Assembly: GCA_903845455.1 (NCBI GenBank)
Contig: CAIMXN010000043.1
Span: forward strand, 1-14,567
Source: an uncultured beta proteobacterium
Lineage (GTDB): Bacteria; Pseudomonadota; Gammaproteobacteria; Burkholderiales; Burkholderiaceae
Reading direction: 5' to 3'
DNA length: 14,567 nucleotides
Shown here: positions 1 through 5,637 of the stretch, one piece after another
Layout of the letters: each line of letters begins with the position of its first letter
Position numbering within the stretch: position 1 is the first letter of the stretch
Notes under the pieces: generated by a model
The model's input: the letters and a program-made list of their open reading frames with translations, nothing else
The model's database searches: none
Told to the model about the DNA's origin: nothing
Translations under genes and position numbers: made by a program

Positions 1-1
1 A

Positions 2-448
2 GATTTGGACAACCGACTTGGCAACTTTGAACCTAAAACTGAAACCGTAGAGGGTATCACTGGGACTGTGCAGCCAGGCGAGAAAAAAGCTTATGACGAT
101 GCCTTAAAAGCTTTCCAATCAGGCAATCTTAAAAAAGCTGATGAAGGCTTTACTGCTTTTGCTAGCAAATATGCGCAAAGTCCGTATTTACCTCTCGCCT
201 TATATTGGGGGGCTAATAGCAAGTATGCAAGTAAAAATTATGTGGGCGCCATCAGTCAATTACAAACTCTGATTAAGAAATACCCTAACCATCCACGTAT
301 TCCTGCAGCCATGGTGACCTTAGGAAATTCACAACTAGAGAGTGGTAATAAAGTAGCAGCGAAAAAAACCTTTAGTGAAATCATCACAAAATATCCTGCC
401 ACAGAAGCTGCAAAGGATGCGCAACAACTATTACCTGCTACTAAGTAA
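2..448 (+). CDS. cpoB: Cell division coordinator CpoB / Tol-Pal protein YbgF, C-terminal part (5' truncated by window edge)
   Basis: The reading frame is already open at base 2, so the gene starts outside the window and only about 148 C-terminal residues are visible. Residues just inside the edge (DLDNRLGNFEP) match the end of the N-terminal coiled-coil region seen in YbgF proteins. After a short linker come about three TPR units: a YDDALKAFQSGNLKKAD helix pair, then ALYWGANSKYASKNYVGAISQL, then MVTLGNSQLESGNKVAAKKTF, each ending in a KYP-type turn (KYAQSPY, KYPNHPR, KYPATEA). This is the C-terminal TPR domain of the periplasmic protein that works with Tol-Pal and coordinates septal peptidoglycan synthesis with outer-membrane constriction. 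The gene normally follows tolB and pal, which I cannot see here. An internal TTG at 5 is not a real start. queC follows after 5 bases, so the two are probably co-transcribed. Confidence 0.88.
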   Translation, partial: DLDNRLGNFEPKTETVEGITGTVQPGEKKAYDDALKAFQSGNLKKADEGFTAFASKYAQSPYLPLALYWGANSKYASKNYVGAISQLQTLIKKYPNHPRIPAAMVTLGNSQLESGNKVAAKKTFSEIITKYPATEAAKDAQQLLPATK

Positions 449-453
449 TTTAC

Positions 454-1191
454 ATGTCTACCTTGACAGCAGCATTTGAAAATATTGCGCCACGCAAACC
501 GCATGCCCCTGCTGTCATTTTATTTTCTGGTGGATTAGATTCCACAAGCATTCTGGCACTTGCCAAAGATTTAGGGTATGCACCTTACGTGCTGTCTGTT
601 AGCTATGGTCAAAGACATTCTTCAGAATTAGCTGCAGCCAAACACCTTGCCAAAATGATGGGGGTTGTGCGCCACGAAGTGGTAAATCTAGATCTCACCC
701 GCTTTGGTGGATCAGCCCTTACCGATTCATCTATTGCAATACCAACCACTCCCAGTAAAGATCAAGAAATTCCCGTTACTTATGTGCCTGCGCGGAATAC
801 GATCTTATTATCACTGGCCTTGGGCTGGGCAGAATCTCTTGGCGGCTTAGATATGTTTTATGGCGCTAATGCAGTGGATTACTCTGGCTATCCAGACTGT
901 CGCCCTGAATACGTTGAGTCCTTTGAAAAGATGGCTAACCTGGCAACTAAAGCAGGTGTAGAAGCAATCAATAATAACAATCGCTTTCGGGTGCATGCTC
1001 CCATTATTGGTATGAGTAAATCAGAAATCATTCAACTCGGCACAACGCTTGGGGTGGATTATTCGCAAACCGTTTCTTGCTATCAAGCAAATGATTTGGG
1101 TGAGGCTTGTGGAGAATGCGAGTCTTGCAGACTGAGACAAATAGGCTTTAAGTCTGCTGGTGTGATTGATCCAACTAGATACCGTAAATAG
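454..1191 (+). CDS. queC: 7-cyano-7-deazaguanine synthase QueC
   Basis: The 245-residue product converts 7-carboxy-7-deazaguanine to preQ0 using ATP and ammonia, in the pathway to queuosine in tRNA. The PP-loop ATP-binding motif SGGLDS lies at residues 25-30. It is followed by SYGQRHSSE at 50-58, YVPARNTI at 110-117 and DYSGYPDCRPEY at 142-153. The C-terminal zinc site is complete: Cys209 and the C-G-E-C-E-S-C cluster at Cys219, Cys222 and Cys225. The protein has about 19 residues before the first beta strand, longer than the few seen in E. coli-type QueC. This could be a natural extension; no nearer in-frame ATG stands just before the PP-loop. The ATG at 454 follows the cpoB stop by 5 bases with no strong ribosome-binding site, which suggests translational coupling. 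It ends 10 bases from the convergent higA stop. Confidence 0.96.
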   Translation: MSTLTAAFENIAPRKPHAPAVILFSGGLDSTSILALAKDLGYAPYVLSVSYGQRHSSELAAAKHLAKMMGVVRHEVVNLDLTRFGGSALTDSSIAIPTTPSKDQEIPVTYVPARNTILLSLALGWAESLGGLDMFYGANAVDYSGYPDCRPEYVESFEKMANLATKAGVEAINNNNRFRVHAPIIGMSKSEIIQLGTTLGVDYSQTVSCYQANDLGEACGECESCRLRQIGFKSAGVIDPTRYRK

Positions 1192-1201
1192 ACTTAAACA
1201 A

Positions 1202-1585
1202 TCAAGCTATATGAAGTTCATCCGATTGCTTAATGAGGCTTTCAGCTGGTATACCGAGCATCGAATGGAGCTTCCAGATCATCTTTAAGGTAAGTGGTCG
1301 CTTCCGATTCAAAATTTCATAAACTCGATTCAAGCCTCCGATCATGGGTTTCAAATCTTTTGGCTTTAAACCCGCCTGCTCCATTCTGAACTTAATAGCT
1401 TCGATAGGATCTGGAAGATCAATTGAATAATGCCTAGCTTCATATGACTCTATCAACATTAGCAATACTTCGAATCGATCTGCCTTTTTACTGCCAGGCG
1501 TGGGCTCATGATCAACGAAATAGGCGGCCTCTGCTAAGGCGGCATCATATTCAATTTCGTTGCGAATTGGTTTTAACTCCTTCAT
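1202..1585 (-). CDS. higA: HigA-type antitoxin, helix-turn-helix regulator
   Basis: This 127-residue protein resembles the COG5499/HigA group. It has an N-terminal part of about 55 residues rich in acidic residues (IRNEIEYDAALAEAAYFVD), then an XRE-like helix-turn-helix at about 60-118: DPIEAIKFRMEQAGLKPKDL, RVYEILNRKRPLTL, then LGIPAESLI. Proteins of this kind neutralise a HigB ribonuclease and repress their own promoter. The ATG at 1585 overlaps the toxin stop as ATGA. It has a clear ribosome-binding site (GGAGG four bases upstream), unlike the toxin gene, so the antitoxin should be translated efficiently from the shared transcript. The gene ends 10 bases from the convergent queC stop. The palindrome at 1901-1919 is the likely binding site of this protein or of the HigBA complex; that part is inference. 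Confidence 0.88.
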   Translation of the reverse strand: MKELKPIRNEIEYDAALAEAAYFVDHEPTPGSKKADRFEVLLMLIESYEARHYSIDLPDPIEAIKFRMEQAGLKPKDLKPMIGGLNRVYEILNRKRPLTLKMIWKLHSMLGIPAESLIKQSDELHIA

Positions 1586-1890
1586 ATCCCCTCCATTCCC
1601 ACGGTTTTTGCATTGACACTATCGTACTCAGCATGGGTTCCAATAAACTTTATATAGAAAACACCAAGGCGATAAGCAACTGCAACAATTAACCGGTAAT
1701 CATTTCCTTTTATATTAAAAACTACTCTGTTGTTACCAAGAAAGCTTGCATTCCTATAGTGATTTTTTATATCTTGAGGTGATAACCAATTAGCATTAAC
1801 CACATCGTCATACCAAGCTTTTAGTGGTTGCTCTGCATCTCGATGTACCCTCCAAAATTGAACTAAATATTTTTTAGCGATCACCCTCAT
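1582..1890 (-). CDS. higB: HigB-type toxin (mRNA interferase, RelE superfamily)
   Basis: The 102-residue product has the conserved layout of the HigB family (PF09907 type): start MRVIAKKYLVQFW, then DAEQPLKAWYDDV at 18-30, WLSPQDIKNHYRNAS at 35-49, VVFNIKGNDYRLIVAVAY at 56-73 and a C-terminal FIGTHAEYD at 82-90. Family members are ribosome-dependent ribonucleases that cut mRNA and are held in check by HigA. Length and all conserved blocks are intact, so the toxin looks functional. The order is toxin first, as is typical for higBA, with a 4-base ATGA overlap to the antitoxin. The MRVI start is the family's usual N-terminus, so the ATG at 1890 is trusted although no ribosome-binding site precedes it. 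The predicted promoter would start transcription on this ATG. Confidence 0.9.
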   Translation of the reverse strand: MRVIAKKYLVQFWRVHRDAEQPLKAWYDDVVNANWLSPQDIKNHYRNASFLGNNRVVFNIKGNDYRLIVAVAYRLGVFYIKFIGTHAEYDSVNAKTVGMEGI

Positions 1891-1896
1891 TCGATA

Positions 1897-1925
1897 ATTA
1901 TAGTCCCAAAATGGGACTAATGCAA
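1897..1925 (-). promoter_or_regulatory. Sigma-70-type promoter of higBA
   Basis: On the minus strand a perfect -10 box TATAAT occupies 1902-1897 and a -35-like TTGCAT occupies 1925-1920, separated by exactly 17 bases. Six bases (TATCGA) lie between the -10 box and the A of the toxin ATG at 1890, so the expected transcription start falls on that A. The box match and spacing are read directly; activity and start site are inferred. Confidence 0.68.
1901..1919. promoter_or_regulatory. Palindromic operator candidate for HigA/HigBA
   Basis: A perfect inverted repeat has 8-base arms TAGTCCCA and TGGGACTA around an AAA centre. It fills the whole promoter spacer and overlaps the first two plus-strand bases of the -10 box. 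HigA-type antitoxins autoregulate by binding such palindromes, so this is the natural operator candidate. Binding here would block RNA polymerase directly. No second copy was noticed elsewhere in the window. Confidence 0.65.
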
Positions 1926-1983
1926 AAAGGGTTAAAAAACAGTGGAGTAAGTAATGTTATTGAGGCCTATAAGCCAAAATTTC

Positions 1984-2595
1984 TTATACTTGGGTAAGGA
2001 TCCTAGCAACATAGCGCGCAATTAAATCTACCTCAAGATTGACGGTATCACCTTGTTGCAGATTGCCTAGCGTAGTGTTTTGCAAGGTGTGCGGGATGAT
2101 ATTGATATCCACAATGCAGGCATTCTCGAGGTCTTCGGTTTTGTTCACTGTCAGCGAAACGCCGTTCACCACAATTGAACCTTTGTAAGCTAGGAACGAA
2201 GCAAGTTCTTTAGGCGCCTCAATTTTAAGAAGCCAAGAACCCTGAGGATCTTTTGCTACAGAAGCAAAGTGGCTAACCGTACCCACCCCATCCACATGCC
2301 CACTCACTAAATGACCACCAAGACGATCATTGAGCCGGAGTGCTTTTTCTAAATTTACGGGGCCCATTGCATCTAAACCTACTGTCTTACTCAAAGACTC
2401 TCTAGAAATATCCAAACTGAAGGTATTGCCTTCAATCTTGCTTGCAGTCATACAAGCACCCTGAATAGCAATACTGTCACCCAGCGCAACATCCTCTAAA
2501 TAATTGCCAGGAACTTCAATTTGCAAGTGCAGGCCATCCCCCCGAGGGATAACGCTCTTAATTTTGCCAACAGCAGTGATGATTCCAGTAAACAT
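1984..2595 (-). CDS. ribE: Riboflavin synthase alpha subunit
   Basis: This 203-residue protein catalyses the last step of riboflavin synthesis, the dismutation of two 6,7-dimethyl-8-ribityllumazine molecules. It begins with the hallmark MFTGII and shows the two tandem lumazine-binding barrels. The first spans about 1-96 (SIAIQGACMT at 41-50, DISRESL at 62-68). The second is about 97-200, with GGHLVSGHVDGVGTV at 93-107 and GVSLTVN later. The first-barrel motif reads GACMT where GVCLT is more usual; the cysteine is kept. Length is normal for the family. It lies 32 bases downstream of ribD on the same strand and is most likely co-transcribed with it. The ATG at 2595 has no good ribosome-binding site, but the MFTGI N-terminus fixes the start. 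The gene is also known as ribC in some species. Confidence 0.96.
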   Translation of the reverse strand: MFTGIITAVGKIKSVIPRGDGLHLQIEVPGNYLEDVALGDSIAIQGACMTASKIEGNTFSLDISRESLSKTVGLDAMGPVNLEKALRLNDRLGGHLVSGHVDGVGTVSHFASVAKDPQGSWLLKIEAPKELASFLAYKGSIVVNGVSLTVNKTEDLENACIVDINIIPHTLQNTTLGNLQQGDTVNLEVDLIARYVARILTQV

Positions 2596-2627
2596 AGGGA
2601 GATTTTATGCCTTAAGCCAAATCTGTT

Positions 2628-3749
2628 TTAACTATCGGACCTGGACAAGCGCAAACGCATATCAGACCCAAACATTGCCTGATCAATGATTTGCCAGTCT
2701 TGTCGTTGCTCAAGAGCAGTGAATGGTGCGATGTTGGCCATGCCAATACCCTCCCCCATGAAGAAGGGTGCGTAATAGAGGAGCAATTCATTAACGCAGT
2801 TTTCTCGAAGTAGGGAACCATTCAATTTAAATCCTGCTTCTACATGAATTTCATTCATGGCGCGTTCTTTGGCAAGATAAGCAAAGAGTTTTGGTAAATC
2901 TACTTTGCCGTCGGTATTGGGCAAAGAGAGTACTTCAATACCGCGCGCTTGAAATGCTTTTGCAGATTGCTTTTTTTCTGGAGTATCGAGTTTTCCGCAA
3001 ACCAGGATCACGCCTGATTGATGTAGATTTTGGAATACTTTGGAAGTTTCAGGCGTCTCTAATTTCGAATCCACAATAATGCGCCAAGGTTGTCGCTCTG
3101 TCTTAACATCCCGCACATTCAAACTGGGGTTATCTTCTTTTACTGTACCCACACCCGTGAGAATGGCACAGGCTTGAGCGCGCCAATGATGTCCATCAGC
3201 ACGAGCAGTTGGTCCGGTAATCCACTGGCTAGCACCATTAGGTAAAGCGGTTTTACCGTCTAAGCTTGCTGCAATTTTGAGGCGCACCCAAGGCAAACCT
3301 TTACTCATTCTCAAAATAAAACCTTGATTTAAAGCCTCTGCTTCAGCCTGTAGCAAGCCACAACGAACCTCAATACCAGCAGCCCTTAATTGCTCTAATC
3401 CTTTTCCAGCCACCAAAGGGTTGGGATCAGACATAGCAACAATCACCAAGGCTGGTTTTGCAGCAATGAGTGCTGTGACACAGGGCGGTGTTCTACCGGT
3501 GTGACTGCAAGGCTCTAAGGTGACATAAATCGTTGACCCCTCGAGAGCAAAACCCTTGGCCTGTGCCTCAGCTAAGGCTTGAACTTCCGCATGCGCGCCA
3601 CCCACTCTTTGGGTAAAGCCACGCCCAATAATATTTGCATCCTTTACGATTACGCAACCGACCCGAGGATTGGGGTTCGATAAATATAGCGCTTGAGTGG
3701 CCTCAGCAAGGGCTTGGCTCATGAATTGATGGTCTAAGACGGTATACAT
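2628..3749 (-). CDS. ribD: Bifunctional riboflavin deaminase/reductase RibD
   Basis: The 373-residue protein performs the second and third steps of riboflavin synthesis: deamination of the pyrimidine, then NADPH-dependent reduction of the ribosyl side chain. The N-terminal cytidine-deaminase-like domain (about 1-145) carries NPNPRVGCV at 25-33, the zinc/catalytic HAE at 53-55 and the zinc motif PCSHTGRTPPC with Cys81 and Cys90. The reductase domain (about 150-373) starts at RLKIAASLDGKTA and contains SQWITG and VGTVKEDNPSLNVR, then the conserved C-terminal HVEAG segment. Both halves look intact. The ATG at 3749 is chosen because the residues MYTVLDHQFMSQAL align with the usual RibD start; a second in-frame ATG at 3722 is possible. 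It follows the FimT-like gene by 45 bases on the same strand and may be read from the pilin transcript, since no strong promoter was seen in the gap. Confidence 0.95.
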   Translation of the reverse strand: MYTVLDHQFMSQALAEATQALYLSNPNPRVGCVIVKDANIIGRGFTQRVGGAHAEVQALAEAQAKGFALEGSTIYVTLEPCSHTGRTPPCVTALIAAKPALVIVAMSDPNPLVAGKGLEQLRAAGIEVRCGLLQAEAEALNQGFILRMSKGLPWVRLKIAASLDGKTALPNGASQWITGPTARADGHHWRAQACAILTGVGTVKEDNPSLNVRDVKTERQPWRIIVDSKLETPETSKVFQNLHQSGVILVCGKLDTPEKKQSAKAFQARGIEVLSLPNTDGKVDLPKLFAYLAKERAMNEIHVEAGFKLNGSLLRENCVNELLLYYAPFFMGEGIGMANIAPFTALEQRQDWQIIDQAMFGSDMRLRLSRSDS

Positions 3750-3794
3750 ACCACTATTAAAACCGATTAGCGGTATTGACTGCTAAATCACGCA

Positions 3795-4331
3795 CTATCT
3801 GCAGGATTTAGCATCTTTTTGGGGGTCGCAGATTCTCCAGCGTCCGCCACTCCCCAAAATCAGGTGTCGCTCTAGTTCTGAATCCTGCAAATGCCCCAAG
3901 ATCAAGCGATTAGCCACAAAACCACCTTGCGCAGTTTTGGCTGCCCCAGCAGGATTAAATAAGATTCCGCGCTGATTGGAGTTAGGCCCGCTAAATTGTT
4001 TACCGCCGCCCTTCACAAAAAGAGGTGAAATACTTTCTTGCATCAACCAGATTTTGTCAATGCAAGGCTTTAGATTGCAAGCACGTTTCACCTCCCAGCC
4101 ACTATTCCAATCATTCAGAAATCGTGGCGCTATGTGTACTGTTTCTCCTAAGTGCAGGGCCTGATGTCGCGCAAAATGAGCATGGGCAATAAATCGGCGT
4201 GCAAGGGTTTCTATTGCTCGATGAGCAGCTTGCTGGCGCAGGACAGGCATTGTGATACTGGCCAAAATTGCCACAATCAAAATGACGGCCATCAACTCTA
4301 GCAGACTGCCGCCAGCCTCTTTAGCACTCAC
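3795..4331 (-). CDS. FimT/GspH-like type IV minor pilin with GRxR motif
   Basis: This 178-residue protein has a proper class III prepilin signal: a 7-residue leader MSAKEAG, then mature GSLLE with Glu at +5 (residue 12), then a hydrophobic stretch to about residue 30. A soluble pseudopilin domain follows, with SGWEV at 77-81. The C-terminus has GGRWRICDP, so a GRxR motif at 163-166 with a cysteine just after it and another at 177, a likely disulfide. In gammaproteobacterial FimT proteins a C-terminal GRxR motif binds DNA during natural transformation; carrying that role over to this protein is inference. The GTG start at 4331 overlaps the PilX-like stop as GTGA. A TAA two codons upstream excludes a longer start. 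It is the last of four overlapping minor-pilin genes and precedes ribD. I give no gene symbol because fimT and gspH are hard to separate. Confidence 0.83.
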   Translation of the reverse strand: MSAKEAGGSLLELMAVILIVAILASITMPVLRQQAAHRAIETLARRFIAHAHFARHQALHLGETVHIAPRFLNDWNSGWEVKRACNLKPCIDKIWLMQESISPLFVKGGGKQFSGPNSNQRGILFNPAGAAKTAQGGFVANRLILGHLQDSELERHLILGSGGRWRICDPQKDAKSCR

Positions 4332-4660
4332 TCTTTAAATACCTGTCGCCAACTTAAACGGGTTGCATATCCTGTTGTCTCATCTAAATAGACTAGTGCC
4401 TCTAAAGCGATATGACCAGTTGTCGACACTTTCCAAAGTTGCTTGCTCACTGATTGCACAATACATATATCAGAAGGTAGCGCTGTCATATTTGAAATAT
4501 TACTTTCACACTCCAAAAGCTTTTCTTCTGCTCGCATGAATTCAGACTGTGTGGTTTTAATGGTGTGCGTAGCCATCATTTGCAGTGCTGTCATCCGCTC
4601 TAGATAACCCACCAGTGATGCCATAAGAAGCAACAGAGATAAGACCCAGGCGATGATCAA
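4328..4660 (-). CDS. PilX-like minor pilin, short, no leader
   Basis: The 110-residue product begins with a hydrophobic segment at about 2-20 (IIAWVLSLLLLMASLVGYL). ERMTALQMMA follows, then an amphipathic helix TTQSEFMRAEEKLLECE at 36-52, which recalls the ERM and AF-x-AAE-x-L pattern of PilX. Two cysteines at 51 and 66 may form a disulfide. The start is a TTG at 4660 overlapping the PilW-like stop as TTGA. A TAA lies three codons upstream, so there is no room for a prepilin leader or a Gly at -1. PilX-like proteins are usually longer. It could be a reduced but working minor pilin, or a decayed gene kept in frame by coupling. The assignment rests on the N-terminal pattern and its place between PilW-like and FimT-like genes. 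Confidence 0.66.
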   Translation of the reverse strand: MIIAWVLSLLLLMASLVGYLERMTALQMMATHTIKTTQSEFMRAEEKLLECESNISNMTALPSDICIVQSVSKQLWKVSTTGHIALEALVYLDETTGYATRLSWRQVFKE

Positions 4661-5304
4661 GGCAAATTACGACTTGAGAAAGTGCGACTGAATTCTGCAA
4701 TAGATTTACCCAAAGCCATCTCAATCCTGACCTTAAATAATTTTTGGGGGCTTAGTGAAGCTCTCTTCACATGGTTGGCTGGTGTCAGCTCTTCAATCTC
4801 TAGTCGATGAACGGCATTCATTAAAGTGGTATTTTGTAAACGTCCTTGTCGATCTAAAGACTGGCACATTAAAGATCCACCATGAACTCTCACCCCCTTA
4901 GATAAGCCGGCTTGGCGCTCCAGAAAAAACCCCTGATGCGCTAAACCATTTTTACTACGATCTTTCGTTAAGGTATTACCAATACAGTCAAAATCTACGC
5001 CATCAGAAATTTCATGTTTGATGAAAAGAGCATCAGAACGATTTAATCCAACTCCTTTTTGAATTGCCAATAATTCTTGTTTTTTATGTGTTGACTTCTT
5101 GAGATCAGTTGATTTGATATTGACATAACCGGCCATCCGCATAGCTCTACCAATCAATTCGAGTGCCCGATCTGCTTCCGCGCTAGCTAACTGAACATGC
5201 TCAAGTTGCACCTGCTTTACTAACATCTCACCGCTTACCTTTAGGAGTGGACCGATGAGTATTAGGCAAAGCGCCATTCCCACGAGGCATTCGAGCAGGT
5301 TCAC
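4657..5304 (-). CDS. PilW-like minor pilin beginning at the mature N-terminus
   Basis: The 215-residue protein shows PilW-type features: a hydrophobic N-terminus NLLECLVGMALCLILIGPLL with Glu at position 5, RMAGY at 56-60, then SDALFIKHE at 90-98. A VDFDCIGN segment lies at 103-110 and a second cysteine at 147 follows, as in the usual disulfide-bearing PilW core. The start codon is GTG at 5304 with a good AAGGAAG ribosome-binding site five bases upstream. An in-frame TAG six codons upstream prevents a longer protein. The gene therefore starts exactly where a processed pilin would, with no leader and no Gly at -1. It overlaps the 3' end of the PilV-like gene by 77 bases in another frame. It probably sits in the pilus tip complex with its three neighbours. 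Whether it can enter the pathway without PilD cleavage is unknown. Confidence 0.74.
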   Translation of the reverse strand: MNLLECLVGMALCLILIGPLLKVSGEMLVKQVQLEHVQLASAEADRALELIGRAMRMAGYVNIKSTDLKKSTHKKQELLAIQKGVGLNRSDALFIKHEISDGVDFDCIGNTLTKDRSKNGLAHQGFFLERQAGLSKGVRVHGGSLMCQSLDRQGRLQNTTLMNAVHRLEIEELTPANHVKRASLSPQKLFKVRIEMALGKSIAEFSRTFSSRNLP

Positions 5305-5515
5305 TGTTACTTCCTTTTTCTAATATTTTTATTTCATGTTGATCAGATGCCAGCCTCAGTTGTCTGCGCTGCTCTTGAGTTTTTCCATATCGCAGCACTA
5401 AACCCTGGTAAGTCTCAAAGGCGGCAATGCCAAGCCCTGCTATCAAACTCATAGCGACAAGAGCTTCGAGCAATACAAAGCCATCTGGACTTGAAGAGGG
5501 TAAAAACCGAGGCAT
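5228..5515 (-). CDS. PilV/GspI-like minor pilin, short
   Basis: The protein has a typical prepilin N-terminus: from the ATG at 5515 there is a 12-residue leader (MPRFLPSSSPDG) and then FVLLE with Glu at +5, followed by ALVAMSLIAGLGIAAF. This start gives 95 residues. In-frame ATGs at 5557 and 5548 would give 109 or 106 residues, but with a leader longer than usual and no better ribosome-binding site. After the hydrophobic helix comes a charged helix (RYGKTQEQRRQLRLASDQHEIK). The last 25 or so residues are Pro, Arg and Ser rich and overlap the start of the PilW-like gene. PilV proteins are usually about half as long again or more, so this one has lost most of its globular domain or is a minimal form. 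It is the first gene of the minor-pilin cassette and is divergent from ribBX. Confidence 0.68.
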   Translation of the reverse strand: MPRFLPSSSPDGFVLLEALVAMSLIAGLGIAAFETYQGLVLRYGKTQEQRRQLRLASDQHEIKILEKGSNSEPARMPRGNGALPNTHRSTPKGKR

Positions 5516-5637
5516 CCCCCATCTTCCCAGTAAGCACCCCAGCTTCATATACCCCATGGCAAGCTAGGCTGTCAGAAAAACCGCATATTGCGCCTTGAGT
5601 TACCTACAACACGCTCATCGGCTTAAAATAGGAGGCT

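Noticed and set aside
1444..1692. 82-residue open frame on the plus strand across higA and higB
   Set aside because: It is antisense to the toxin-antitoxin pair and shows no protein-like features.
1202..1890. Mobile element carrying higBA
   Set aside because: No transposase, integrase, terminal inverted repeats or target duplication could be found around the pair.
5516..5637. FMN riboswitch upstream of ribBX
   Set aside because: The spacer is short and lacks the conserved RFN helices and motifs. I see only a tight GGAGG ribosome-binding site.
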